From CAXMPK01 sp964195405 (GTDB lineage: Bacteria > Actinomycetota > Acidimicrobiia > Spongiisociales > ZC4RG35), in contig CAXMPK010000119.1 of NCBI GenBank assembly GCA_964195405.1, positions 51,337 to 115,336 of the forward strand: DNA of 64,000 bases, written 5' to 3'. Of this stretch, positions 32,020 through 40,360 are shown in pieces (positions within the stretch are counted from its first letter, which is position 1; each line of letters begins with the position of its first letter). A program made the position numbers and the translations under genes. Under the pieces are notes generated by a model. The model worked only from the letters and a program-made list of their open reading frames with translations, was not told the DNA's origin and did not search any database.

Positions 32020-33552
32020 TTGTTTGACCTGCCCGGCGCCAAGTCTGTTGAGCCAAACCCGAGTCAGCAGCGGCTTCGGGAGATCGCTGTTGCAACCATG
32101 CCACGTCTCACCGAGACCGAGTACGGCAACCTCAACTACCAGGCTGTGATCACGGCTCGTTTGAAGAACTCGACCTTTTTTGTCTCTGACCGCGAGATCC
32201 ATCAGAATCGCATCTCGCGCTCTGAGGCAGACGAATGGGCCGCCCGACAGGACGCCCACATCGCTGGTGTCGAGATGATCCTCGTTGAAGGATATATCGG
32301 TCCGGACTCCGATTTTCGCACCGGATCCCGTCTTTTTATCGAGGCCAGCCAACCAAACATCGCAGGTATGCAGGCCCAGCTTTTCTTTCCTCCCGACCAA
32401 GACTGGTCCCCAGATTTCACAGTCATCTACACCCCGACGCTGCCAGCTCCCGGAAAGCCAGACGAGCGACTGATCATTGTCGACTTCGACAATTGGGTCA
32501 CGCGTGTTTTTGGGTCCGACTACTTCGGCGAATCGAAGATGGGTGGTTTGCGCATGTGGAACCGGTTGGTCTTTGATCGCGGGGGACTGGCCCTCCATGC
32601 GGGTCTCAAGACGTACCCCGGGGAGTCCACACAAAGCGGCGATGAGGAGTCGATGTTGATCATCGGTCTATCCGGAACCGGCAAAACCACGACAACCTTC
32701 CGCCAGCAAGCCGGGTCTTTGCCGGTGCAAGACGATTTTGTCGCCCTCATGCCCGGGGGGCGGGTTCACACCTCGGAAGCGGGCTGTTTTGCCAAGACCT
32801 ATGGTCTCGACCCCGACGACGAGCCAACGATCTACGGCGGGACAACCCGACCTGATGCTTGGCTCGAGAACGTCTTGGTGACCAGTGATGGCGGCGTTGA
32901 CTTCTTTGACACCTCACACACAGCCAACGGACGCAGCACGTTCACCCTGGCCAACATCCGCCATCGCGATCCAAGCGGTGTCCCCCCCGCTCGCCATCTT
33001 TTGATCCTCAACCGCTCAGAACACGTGATACCTGCTGTGGCACGATTGAGTCGTCGCCAGATTCCGGCGTATTTCATGCTCGGCGAGACCAAAGGAACGT
33101 CAGCCGGGGGTTCCGCCGAGGCAGGCAAAAGTCTTAGGGTGCCCGGGACCAATCCCTTCTTCTTCGACGATGACTCCATGCAAGGAAATCGATTGCTCGA
33201 ACTACTAGAGACCATCCCCGATCTCCAGGCCTACGTCCTCAACACAGGTCGTATCGGCGGCGAAGAGCAAGGATCCAAGAAGGTGCGTATCCAGGATTCG
33301 TCGGCGATCGTGCGGGGGATTGTCGAAGCAACAATTCAGTGGCGCCCGGACCAGGATTTCGGGTACGACGTCGCCGAGGTTGTTCCCGGCATCGACGATG
33401 TCGAATTGCTTCAGCCGCGACGGCTATACGAGGCTCAGGGCCGACTGGAAGAGTACGAGGCGATTGTCTCTCGTCTCAAGAAGGAACGTGTCGACTATCT
33501 CGAGGGGTTCGCCGCTCTCGGCCCCTCAATCAAGGCCGGCCTCGGGAGCTAA
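32020..33552 (+). CDS. pckA: Phosphoenolpyruvate carboxykinase (ATP)
   Basis: This 510-residue kinase interconverts oxaloacetate and phosphoenolpyruvate using ATP. The start is TTG 32020, behind AAGGGAG. The kinase P-loop LIIGLSGTGKTTTT, the metal/oxaloacetate region with DDFVALMPGG, and LILNRSEHVIPAVARLS are visible, with YFMLGETKGTSAGG matching the family's YxxGxTxK region. It is somewhat shorter than E. coli PckA (540). Actinobacteria often carry the GTP type instead; this sequence is of the ATP type, which suggests a gluconeogenic route distinct from mycobacteria. Confidence 0.92.
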   Translation: MFDLPGAKSVEPNPSQQRLREIAVATMPRLTETEYGNLNYQAVITARLKNSTFFVSDREIHQNRISRSEADEWAARQDAHIAGVEMILVEGYIGPDSDFRTGSRLFIEASQPNIAGMQAQLFFPPDQDWSPDFTVIYTPTLPAPGKPDERLIIVDFDNWVTRVFGSDYFGESKMGGLRMWNRLVFDRGGLALHAGLKTYPGESTQSGDEESMLIIGLSGTGKTTTTFRQQAGSLPVQDDFVALMPGGRVHTSEAGCFAKTYGLDPDDEPTIYGGTTRPDAWLENVLVTSDGGVDFFDTSHTANGRSTFTLANIRHRDPSGVPPARHLLILNRSEHVIPAVARLSRRQIPAYFMLGETKGTSAGGSAEAGKSLRVPGTNPFFFDDDSMQGNRLLELLETIPDLQAYVLNTGRIGGEEQGSKKVRIQDSSAIVRGIVEATIQWRPDQDFGYDVAEVVPGIDDVELLQPRRLYEAQGRLEEYEAIVSRLKKERVDYLEGFAALGPSIKAGLGS

Positions 33553-33555
33553 TGG

Positions 33556-33572
33556 TAGTGGTCCGTCGCTAG
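33556..33572. repeat. Intergenic palindromic element, copy B
   Basis: TAGTGGTCCGTCGCTAG lies between the convergent pckA and thiamine pyrophosphokinase genes. It differs from copy A at one base over the shared 16. As in copy A, the minus-strand stop codon TAG (33571-33569) is part of the element. Confidence 0.45.
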
Positions 33573-34231
33573 AAGGCGGGGAAGACAGCCAGGAGACAGC
33601 CGGCCTCCAGTCCGATCTCAGCGATCGGCGATTGCATTACGTTGGATACTCCGCGAGTGGCACCCTGGTGGAGCGTCTCGTTGTCCAAGTCCCAGCGGAG
33701 ACCAGACGTTTGCACGCCTAGTGCGTCGCCACCGACAGCGATGAGACTCAAGGTTGCTCCGATGTCCCCATGTAGGAGCCTCCTTCGATGGATGACGTGA
33801 GATCTCCCTCGGGCATTGACCCAGTCGAGTTCGTCGACACCTTTCCATCGTGGGGAGCACAACAGCAATGCTGTCGCCAATTCGTGATCCAGCCGTCCTC
33901 CCGACCCCGCCACCACAACAATCCTCGCCGGCGTGTCCCGGATTGAGAGTTGCAGGGCCAGCTCGAGGTCGGTCGCATCTTTGTTGGTTGGATGCTTCTC
34001 GACGATGACGTGGCTGGGGATTTCCGTGGCACGGATCGAGTCGAGATCACCAACGAGTGCGTCGATTTTGAAGCCCAATGCGATGGCTGCGTCGTAGCCA
34101 CTGTCTGCGGCCACCACCAAGTCGGGCCGGGGGAGTTCCTCTAAAACGGTCTGGGGAGGTGTGTCGCCACCGGTGAAAATGAGAACTGTCTCCAAATCGG
34201 TTACCCCTGTCTCCAGAATCCCGGTCTCCAT
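33569..34231 (-). CDS. thiN: Thiamine diphosphokinase
   Basis: This 220-residue enzyme transfers pyrophosphate from ATP to thiamine. The opening LIFTGGD, the core VVAADSGYDAAIALGFKIDALVGDLDSI, and KDATDLELAL followed by VVVAGSGGRLDHELA are the hallmarks of the catalytic domain. The C-terminal thiamine-binding half is recognisable from TSGLRWDLDNETL and GVSNV. It would supply the cofactor for MenD and AceE encoded in this window. No TPP riboswitch is visible upstream. Confidence 0.93.
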   Translation of the reverse strand: METGILETGVTDLETVLIFTGGDTPPQTVLEELPRPDLVVAADSGYDAAIALGFKIDALVGDLDSIRATEIPSHVIVEKHPTNKDATDLELALQLSIRDTPARIVVVAGSGGRLDHELATALLLCSPRWKGVDELDWVNARGRSHVIHRRRLLHGDIGATLSLIAVGGDALGVQTSGLRWDLDNETLHQGATRGVSNVMQSPIAEIGLEAGCLLAVFPAF

Positions 34232-34257
34232 GAATACCGTGTAAATGACAAAATCGT

Positions 34258-34306
34258 CTTACGCGCTATCGGGCGCGTAAGAGCTAAACCTCAAGTAGAA
34301 CTTGAG
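34258..34306 (-). terminator. Two-hairpin terminator of the ATP-grasp gene
   Basis: Downstream of the minus-strand ATP-grasp stop there is first a 6-bp hairpin (CTCAAG/CTTGAG, 34290-34306). Then comes a strong 10-bp stem around a 6-nt loop (arms 34257-34266 and 34273-34282), followed on the minus strand by ACGATTTTGTCATTT. This looks like a rho-independent terminator separating it from the thiamine pyrophosphokinase gene. Confidence 0.6.
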
Positions 34307-34308
34307 CA

Positions 34309-35502
34309 TCACTGGATATCGACCACGATCGTGTCCATGGCGGTGCGTAGCGCCTTTTCTACAGATTCGGGCGTATCAGCACTGGCGTAGACAAACCCGA
34401 GGTACCGATCACCTGCGGGTGGAGCCAAGACCTCAGACCCGGGCTGCACTGTGAGGTCGAATCCAGTGATGCCATCTATTCGACGGGTTTGTTCCAAACC
34501 CTCGAAACCCTGAAGACGACCGGATACCGGTGTCGGGATCATCAAAACGCCTGACGCGTGTGGCTCTCTCTTCAACTCGGGTTTCTCGAGGCCGATGGCG
34601 TTGCGCAATATCAACGTTTCCAAAGACGTGCCCATGAGGCCAAAGTTGAGGCTTCGTGAGCAGAGACCGCCGATCGATCTGGCTGCGATCTCGATGATCT
34701 GCGGTTTCCCTGCCAGGATCCTCATTTCGATGTGAACCGGTCCATGGGTGAGTTCCAATGACCGGATCGCTGCCTGAGCAACACGGACGGCCTCGGCCTG
34801 GACCGAGTCGGCCAGGTTGCTCGGTGTAACAAAGATCGTCTCAGGGAAGACAGGTCCATCGCTGGTGTCTGGTTTGTCGAACATGGCGAGGACTGTGAGT
34901 TCTCCATCACTGATCACAGCCTCGACGGCAATTTCTGGCCCAGGGATGTACTGCTCCACGAGCAACGGGGCGCTGTCATCTCCAATGATCTGCCTCACTC
35001 GATCCATGGTGTGGCCGAGATCCTCAGGTCGGTCGACACGGATCACTCCCTGGCTGGCGGATCGGTCGATCGGCTTGACTATCACTGGATAGGAGATGTC
35101 AGTTGTCGCTTCGTCGTCGATAGCCAACAAATCGAATCCAGGCTGAGGTACTTCTCCTTTGGCCAGCCGTTGCCGCATCAGCGATTTGTCCCGTGTCGCG
35201 GCTGCCGCGTCAGGTGAGTTGGAGGCCAAGCCGAGAGCTGTCCCCGCAAACGCCGCGACCATCACGCCGCTGTCGTCGGCGGCCACGACACCGTCAAGTG
35301 GAACATTGTCGCCAAGTGCCGTGACTTTGCGGGCGGCTTCGACAGGGTCGGAGCAGTCTATTTGGAGATAGTTCTCGCCCATGTCGAATGGTGGGGGCTG
35401 CTCGGAAGCGACCACCAGGTCGATACCCAATGCTGCGGCGGCGCTTACGAAATCGCTTGCTCGGTAGGTGGTGCTCGGCAATACAACGACAGCTCGGGGC
35501 AT
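34309..35502 (-). CDS. ATP-grasp carboxylate ligase-like protein
   Basis: This 397-residue protein has an ATP-grasp fold. After an N-terminal pre-ATP domain (RAVVVLPSTTYRASDF ... VVASEQPP), the ATP-binding lysine region YPVIVKPIDRSASQGV and VEQYIPGPEIAVEAV are visible. The metal-binding HIEMRILAGKPQIIEIAARSIGGLCS closes the site. Family members join amino acids or carboxylates, for example dipeptide ligases and PurK-like enzymes. The substrate cannot be inferred. I start at ATG 35502, where the fold begins; ATG 35550 is an alternative. It is divergent from nfuA with only 34 bp between the starts. Confidence 0.88.
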   Translation of the reverse strand: MPRAVVVLPSTTYRASDFVSAAAALGIDLVVASEQPPPFDMGENYLQIDCSDPVEAARKVTALGDNVPLDGVVAADDSGVMVAAFAGTALGLASNSPDAAAATRDKSLMRQRLAKGEVPQPGFDLLAIDDEATTDISYPVIVKPIDRSASQGVIRVDRPEDLGHTMDRVRQIIGDDSAPLLVEQYIPGPEIAVEAVISDGELTVLAMFDKPDTSDGPVFPETIFVTPSNLADSVQAEAVRVAQAAIRSLELTHGPVHIEMRILAGKPQIIEIAARSIGGLCSRSLNFGLMGTSLETLILRNAIGLEKPELKREPHASGVLMIPTPVSGRLQGFEGLEQTRRIDGITGFDLTVQPGSEVLAPPAGDRYLGFVYASADTPESVEKALRTAMDTIVVDIQ

Positions 35503-35522
35503 GATTGGATCGGATAGGGGGT

Positions 35523-35536
35523 TACCATCATTACAG
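35523..35536 (+). promoter_or_regulatory. Putative leaderless promoter -10 of nfuA
   Basis: TACCAT at 35523-35528 lies 8 nt before the ATG at 35537, without a Shine-Dalgarno. The element sits in the 34-bp gap between divergent starts. Confidence 0.4.
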
Positions 35537-36163
35537 ATGTCTGAATCCAAGGTTCTCAGTGTTGACTCATCCGCGCTTGAGATGATCCGTCAGTTGCGCG
35601 ATAACGAGCCCGGCGAAGATGAATTCGCTCTTTCTATCGAGGTGACCGGCTTTCGGGGTGCCCAGTTTTCTTACGAACTGGCGTTTGTCCCGCTGAGTGA
35701 GATGAAGGAAGACTGGGTCGAAGAGCGTCACGACGATCTTGCAGTGATCTTCCCGAAGGTTGACACTGGCAAGCTCGACGGCTCCATACTCGAATTGACT
35801 GACGAGGGGTTGGCTATGAATAACCCCAACTCCCCGGCACCGCCGGAGATGTCTGCCCCCGCCGGGGATCTATCAGGTCCGCTTGTCGATCGTGTCCAAC
35901 AGGTGCTGACTGAGCAGGTGAACCCGGCCATTGCCGCTCATGGTGGCGGCGCAGAACTGGTTTCGGTTGATGGCGCCATCGCCTACCTACGGTTGTCCGG
36001 CGGATGCCAGGGGTGTGGTCTGGCCCAAGTCACCCTGAAGCAAGGGATCGAGAAGATAATCCTCGAATCGATTCCTGAGCTGTCGCAGGTGGTTGATGTG
36101 ACCGATCACGCCTCGGGAGACGACCCCTACTACCAGAGTCAGAAGGACTCTGGTGGGAAGTAG
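35537..36163 (+). CDS. nfuA: Fe-S scaffold/carrier protein, NfuA-type
   Basis: This 208-residue protein delivers iron-sulfur clusters. The C-terminal NifU domain has VNPAIAAHGGGAELVSVDG and the cluster-binding GGCQGCGLAQVTLKQGIE (CxxC). The N-terminal half looks like an A-type (HesB/IscA) domain that lacks the cysteines, which is the architecture of NfuA. The start is ATG 35537; the open frame extends to 35468 but overlaps the divergent gene. Clients in the window could include the AdnAB-like nucleases, whose C-termini carry four-cysteine cluster motifs. Confidence 0.92.
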   Translation: MSESKVLSVDSSALEMIRQLRDNEPGEDEFALSIEVTGFRGAQFSYELAFVPLSEMKEDWVEERHDDLAVIFPKVDTGKLDGSILELTDEGLAMNNPNSPAPPEMSAPAGDLSGPLVDRVQQVLTEQVNPAIAAHGGGAELVSVDGAIAYLRLSGGCQGCGLAQVTLKQGIEKIILESIPELSQVVDVTDHASGDDPYYQSQKDSGGK

Positions 36164-36211
36164 TGGTTTCCCTCGACCAAAGAAGTAGTTCGGTCTAGCG
36201 AACCGGCTCGT

Positions 36212-36910
36212 TCACAGCTTCGACGGATGCCCCCATTCTGTTCGAGCCCATGAAGCGCCCTCGACTCCAAGCGAATACAGGTACGTGCCGAAGAATGCCG
36301 CGGCAATGAAAGGCGCTGCACCCGGGATCAGCCATGCAGCGGCAAGAGCGGCGTTTACCCCCAAGATGGCAACAACCGACTTGGTTCGCGTGCGAATGAG
36401 GTGTGGCAACGAGAACGGAACAAGCATCGTCAGAGCGTTGACGGCGAATATCACGACCAAGTACACCGTGATGTCGAAATCGAATGCGTTCTGGAGAACC
36501 ACGACCAATAGAAGGTGACGCATCAACTCATTCGTCGCTGTACCTGTCCCATAAACCGACGTTGGGTCAAGCCGCTGAACGACGCGGATGAGAATGGCCA
36601 CGGCTGCGACAGCACTGAACACGAGGACGATTCCGCCGTAGTGGGCCCCAACCACGAACGAAACGAGAATGTGTGAGACTGCGTCGGCCACATTGTCCAA
36701 TCGAGCACCGAAGTCACTGGAAAGCTCGAGCTCTCTCGCAAGAATGCCATCCAGATCGTCCATGAAGTTGTTGTAGACGATCAGGGCGGGGAGGTACGAA
36801 AACCCGTCATCCAGAAGAAGAAGCGAGAGGGGCAATACGCCGAGCATCGAGACGATGTTTGGGAGATTGCGATAAACCTCACTTGTCCAGCGTTTGGTCA
36901 CCCCAGGCAT
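36212..36910 (-). CDS. CDP-alcohol phosphatidyltransferase
   Basis: This 232-residue membrane protein has about six hydrophobic segments. The complete family signature is present: DG-x2-AR-x8-G-x3-D-x3-D, read as DGILARELELSSDFGARLDN then AD. These enzymes move a phospho-alcohol from a CDP-alcohol to another alcohol, giving phospholipids or soluble phosphodiesters. Its start overlaps the stop of the upstream nucleotidyltransferase (TGATG), so the two are translated together and probably act in sequence. The acceptor is unknown. Confidence 0.92.
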   Translation of the reverse strand: MPGVTKRWTSEVYRNLPNIVSMLGVLPLSLLLLDDGFSYLPALIVYNNFMDDLDGILARELELSSDFGARLDNVADAVSHILVSFVVGAHYGGIVLVFSAVAAVAILIRVVQRLDPTSVYGTGTATNELMRHLLLVVVLQNAFDFDITVYLVVIFAVNALTMLVPFSLPHLIRTRTKSVVAILGVNAALAAAWLIPGAAPFIAAAFFGTYLYSLGVEGASWARTEWGHPSKL

Positions 36911-37782
36911 CAGGCTCCCTTGGCGAACTCCGGTCCGTAGAAGAGGTTCTGGGCAGCGAGCAAGTCATTCGGCGTATCGACTTCGCTCCAACGACCATCG
37001 TCAAACCAGACCGCACGCAGCGGCAGGACCCCATGAGCAGCCATCTCCCCAAACACAGACTCGTAGTAATCGTGCACTCTGCCGGCGGCGATTCGCAGCT
37101 CGAGTCGCCGGGTGACTTCGTGCCATGTCCCCATCGACAAACTGTAGATGTTGATGGTCTTGTTGGGGAGGCGAGGACCGTCGAGTCCTCCGACGCTGAA
37201 CGAGGCCACCATTCCTGATTTATCAACGGAGACTGTCGTCCCATGCATGTGCGAACGGAACTTGGCAACCGCGATCCGATCACTAGTGCGCATCGATTTG
37301 AGTAGGCGAGAGTCGAATACTAGGTCGGATTCGACAAGCAAGAACGGGTCCGTCATGTAGTCACGCGCCAACCACAGCGAGTAGATATTGTTGGTTGACT
37401 CATATCGGCGGCTTTCGATGTAATGAATGTCTAATCCGGAGGAGTGAAGGTCCAGATAGTCCCTGATCTGCTGACCGCGGTATCCCACGATGACAACGAG
37501 CCGCTCGAATCCATTCTCGACCAGCGATGAGATGAGGTGTCCAAGAATCGGTTTTCCGGACACATCGGTAAGACACTTGGGAGAGCCGTTTCCAAGACGG
37601 TTGCCCGCTCCGGCAGCTAACAGGAGGGCAGTTGTGACATGACTCTTATCGGTGTTCAGTTGTGGCGGGCGCGTCGGAGGTTCCTTCAACACTCCTAACA
37701 CTCCCAATTTGACGACCTCCAACATGCCCAAAGGGTCTGTTGGATCTCCAAGCGATTCCCTCCGACTCACAACAGGGCTCAT
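36910..37782 (-). CDS. Nucleotidyltransferase (phosphocholine/inositol-phosphate cytidylyltransferase-like)
   Basis: This is a GT-A-fold NTP transferase of about 290 residues. The core opens with ALLLAAGAGNRLG and PKCLTDVSGKPILGHLI, then RYESTNNIYSLWLARDYM and FLLVESDLVFD with metal ligands. It ends with a WSEVDTPNDLLAA motif. The TNNIYSLWLA stretch is typical of the COG1213 group, which includes CTP-dependent cytidylyltransferases for choline and inositol phosphates. I chose ATG 37782 because GGGAG lies 11 nt upstream; ATG 37725 is possible and the open frame continues to 37992. Translation is coupled to the CDP-alcohol transferase. Confidence 0.85.
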   Translation of the reverse strand: MSPVVSRRESLGDPTDPLGMLEVVKLGVLGVLKEPPTRPPQLNTDKSHVTTALLLAAGAGNRLGNGSPKCLTDVSGKPILGHLISSLVENGFERLVVIVGYRGQQIRDYLDLHSSGLDIHYIESRRYESTNNIYSLWLARDYMTDPFLLVESDLVFDSRLLKSMRTSDRIAVAKFRSHMHGTTVSVDKSGMVASFSVGGLDGPRLPNKTINIYSLSMGTWHEVTRRLELRIAAGRVHDYYESVFGEMAAHGVLPLRAVWFDDGRWSEVDTPNDLLAAQNLFYGPEFAKGA

Positions 37783-38104
37783 TACGACGCGAACTCCCAA
37801 ATAGCAGCCGGAGACATCGACGTTCCCATTCACGGCGGATATCGAGATGCGCAGACGGCTATTCCGATGAGCGGAGAAGAATCCGAACTGCGAGCAGCCT
37901 GCAAGCACATGCGAAGTCGGCCGGGTCCGTGGTTCGCTGCCCAAACCTATCATGAAAACCGTATCCACCCGATTCCTGCACACCACCGCCACTACCTGTC
38001 GTCTGCGGCTTGATGTGCGGGCGACGCGTGCAATCGCTAATTGAGACGCTTCGGTGTCGGAGAGTTGTCTCCCCGCCTCGGCGGCTTAGATTAGGAGGAC
38101 CTGC
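37783..38104. other. Divergent intergenic region (322 bp) without a supported gene
   Basis: This gap lies between the divergent nucleotidyltransferase and mug-like starts. I see no tRNA or strong hairpin pair. A short GC hairpin (CCGCC-TCG-GGCGG-like, about 38073-38085) sits near the mug start, and a good AGGAGG at 38093-38098 serves GTG 38105. A 48-codon plus-strand frame (37867-38013) exists but has unconvincing composition. Confidence 0.5.
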
Positions 38105-38830
38105 GTGACCTTCAACAAGCGAGACCTCACACAGTTCGAGGGCTTCGGCGTCCCTGATCTGATCGGTGAGGGTTGCCAATTGCTCTTCGTCGGAATCAAT
38201 CCCGGCCTTTGGACTGCTGCATCCGGTGTGCATTTCGCACATCCGACTAACCGCTTCTGGCCAGCGATGCGCCGGGCCGGATTGGTTGACTTCGAGCCGA
38301 ACATCAAGCCACCTGCCGCAAGCGTGCCGATAGTTAGACCCGACTATTTGGGTCAACCTGTGTCAGAACTGCGGACAGCCGCTACTCAGACCCACTTCTG
38401 TGATCCTTCCAATCGGTTCTATCCGGCGTCGAGGAAGGCGGGGATGATCGATTGGACAGTGGGCACCACGGGCGGCATGGCCAACTGTCAGCGCGCAGAC
38501 TTTGTGAGTCGAGGTATGGGAATCACCAACCTCGTCAGCCGGGCAACTGTTCGCGCCTCCGAACTGACTCCTGAGGAGTTGAGACAGGGTGGAGAGCGTC
38601 TCACGGAGCTTCTCCGAGATCTAGCCCCGGCTGTCGTCGCAGTTGCCGGTATCACTGCCTATCGAGTTGCATTCTCGGATCCGAGAGCCAGAGTTGGCTC
38701 ACAAGCTGTATTGATAGAAGGCACTGCCATATGGGCGGTCCCCAATCCCAGTGGCCTCAACGCACATGAGACCGTTGACTCGTTGGCAGGCTGGTATCGG
38801 AAGGTTGCGACGGCGGCCAGTCTCGCGTGA
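38105..38830 (+). CDS. mug: Mug/TDG-type mismatch-specific uracil-DNA glycosylase with internal duplication
   Basis: This 241-residue glycosylase should remove uracil or thymine from mismatches. The catalytic GINPGLWTAASGVHFAHPTNRFW and the downstream GMGITNLVSRAT and NPSGLNAH motifs are intact. The start is GTG 38105 behind AGGAGG. E. coli Mug is 168 residues; here about 54 extra residues separate the two motifs. That extra part repeats the first: residues 41-66 and 95-120 share HF, P-NRF-PA and AG-D positions (12 of 22 identical in the core). It is followed in a GTGA overlap by a small membrane protein. Confidence 0.88.
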   Translation: MTFNKRDLTQFEGFGVPDLIGEGCQLLFVGINPGLWTAASGVHFAHPTNRFWPAMRRAGLVDFEPNIKPPAASVPIVRPDYLGQPVSELRTAATQTHFCDPSNRFYPASRKAGMIDWTVGTTGGMANCQRADFVSRGMGITNLVSRATVRASELTPEELRQGGERLTELLRDLAPAVVAVAGITAYRVAFSDPRARVGSQAVLIEGTAIWAVPNPSGLNAHETVDSLAGWYRKVATAASLA

Positions 38831-39078
38831 GTGAGCCCAGTCCACGCCAAGTCCTCTACGCGCTGGTTGCCGGCGGCTTCGTGATCGTGGTGGCAATTCT
38901 CGTGATTGGATCTGCTGTCGTCGGTCTGTCCCCTGGCTGGTGGACCATCACGATGTCTGTTGTTCTGGTCGTTGCCACGGTCTGGTCGGGCTTGAACTGG
39001 GAACGTACCGGTCCAGTGCTTCTCATTTCGATCGGTTTATTGATCTTATGGACTGTTGGCACCCTTCTCATTGCCTGA
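38827..39078 (+). CDS. Small two-to-three-helix membrane protein
   Basis: This 83-residue protein starts at GTG 38827 overlapping the mug stop. It consists almost entirely of three hydrophobic stretches (LYALVAGGFVIVVAILVIGS, WWTITMSVVLVVATVWSGL, GPVLLISIGLLILWTVGTLL). No family is recognised. Its coupling to a DNA glycosylase is probably positional. It ends 9 bp before the convergent DUF3179 gene. Confidence 0.75.
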   Translation: MSEPSPRQVLYALVAGGFVIVVAILVIGSAVVGLSPGWWTITMSVVLVVATVWSGLNWERTGPVLLISIGLLILWTVGTLLIA

Positions 39079-39087
39079 CGGTGGGCT

Positions 39088-40293
39088 TCAGCCAGTCCAC
39101 ACCTCCCCGTCGGGAAAGAATGCCTGCCAGGCGAACCAGAACTCGTTGCGGTGGGGAAGGAGCTCGAGAGATTTCCCGGCTAGCTCGCCTGCTGTGGCCT
39201 TGCCCAGTATCGACCAGGTGGTCCCGGTTTCGACGTCTTTGAATTCAATGTCGTTGAGCGGCTCGAACGTCAGAGTTTGCCCGTCGACTAGCGGGTTGTA
39301 GGCGACGGCTGTTCCGATTGCTATTGAGTCGGCGATGATCCCACTGTCCAGGGCGTCGGCGGTGTCCGCCGCGCCCCAAAAAATGACAACAGGTTGGTTG
39401 CCAATTGTGTCGTTGACCACAAGGTGGTCGTTGATCGCCGAAAATGGATAGGCCTTCTCAACACCGTCGATCGTGAGCCCGACCACTCTTTCCAAAGCCG
39501 GGTATCGGTCGTCAATCTCACCTGTGAAGAATCCGTATGGTGCAGGTCTCGACGAATAGAACTCGTAGGGGTTGTTTCCGTAGAGCCTTCCATAACCCTG
39601 GTCACGGGTGAGCACCTGTCCGTTGGGATAACTCGTCTTGAAGTCCAACCACCGAACGATCGCCGATCCGACCAAGGTCAGGTTTTCCCCGGCGTGCTCA
39701 CCAACGATCCCCTGGCCGGTTATCTGCTGCCAGAGAGTCTGGGTTACGTCGTCCCACATCACCAGGTCGGAGTTGCGCAGGAGCCCAGAAACACCAAGGC
39801 GGAGCGTTTCACCACCAAATCGCCGGTCGAAGACAACCGCGGTGTTGCACAATGGGCAGTATGTGACCGCCAACGGCACATCCCCGAATTGGTCGTTGAC
39901 AATCTCGTGCCGGGTGAGGATGGAGAGTGGGTAGAAACGGGCATCACCATCTACCTCGACCAGCACACCGGGTTCGCGATCGTCTATCCAATCACTCTCC
40001 GATACTGCTTCGAATTGGGGTCCGTCGATCGGGGGAATGGCATCGCGAGGATCGGTCGCTGGAATCCCGACAAGAAGCTCGTTCAGGTCGATGACAGTTT
40101 TGCCAAAATCGGTATCCCAAGCAGCCTGCATCGACCGTAGATGGTCAGGTACCACGATGGCTTGGTCCGAGTTGGCCGTTGCGTCCGGCCCGCTTTCGGG
40201 ATCGTCACTTCCAGCATCCTCGATTGACAGGCCCAAACCACATGCGGTCAGCAAAAGGCCAAGGGTCACAAGCTTCGGCAGGTATCCGGTCAT
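39088..40293 (-). CDS. DUF3179-domain lipoprotein
   Basis: This 401-residue exported protein has a lipoprotein signal (LPKLVTLGLLLTAC) and an acidic linker. The DUF3179 core is marked by VLVEVDGDARFYPLSILTRHEIVND, the cysteine motif VTYCPLCNTAVVFDR, and SGLLRNSDLVMWDDVTQTLWQQ. A second half carries VVIFWG and NPLVDGQTLTFE. The function of DUF3179 is not established; the CPLC motif suggests metal or redox chemistry. It is transcribed alone on the minus strand. Confidence 0.9.
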   Translation of the reverse strand: MTGYLPKLVTLGLLLTACGLGLSIEDAGSDDPESGPDATANSDQAIVVPDHLRSMQAAWDTDFGKTVIDLNELLVGIPATDPRDAIPPIDGPQFEAVSESDWIDDREPGVLVEVDGDARFYPLSILTRHEIVNDQFGDVPLAVTYCPLCNTAVVFDRRFGGETLRLGVSGLLRNSDLVMWDDVTQTLWQQITGQGIVGEHAGENLTLVGSAIVRWLDFKTSYPNGQVLTRDQGYGRLYGNNPYEFYSSRPAPYGFFTGEIDDRYPALERVVGLTIDGVEKAYPFSAINDHLVVNDTIGNQPVVIFWGAADTADALDSGIIADSIAIGTAVAYNPLVDGQTLTFEPLNDIEFKDVETGTTWSILGKATAGELAGKSLELLPHRNEFWFAWQAFFPDGEVWTG

Positions 40294-40360
40294 CTCAGTA
40301 TCTCAACGATTGCGGGGTGGAGGATGTTTCCAGACGTCGAGTATTTGTCGCCTTTGTTGA

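Noticed and set aside
37867..38013. 48-codon plus-strand frame in the divergent gap before the mug-like gene
   Set aside because: No ribosome-binding site or TANNNT element at the right spacing, and a His/Pro/Arg-rich composition unlike the genes around it.
38065..38092. TTGTCT (38065) and TAGATT (38087) as a promoter for the mug-like gene
   Set aside because: Transcription from it would start inside the AGGAGG ribosome-binding site, which contradicts that site's use.
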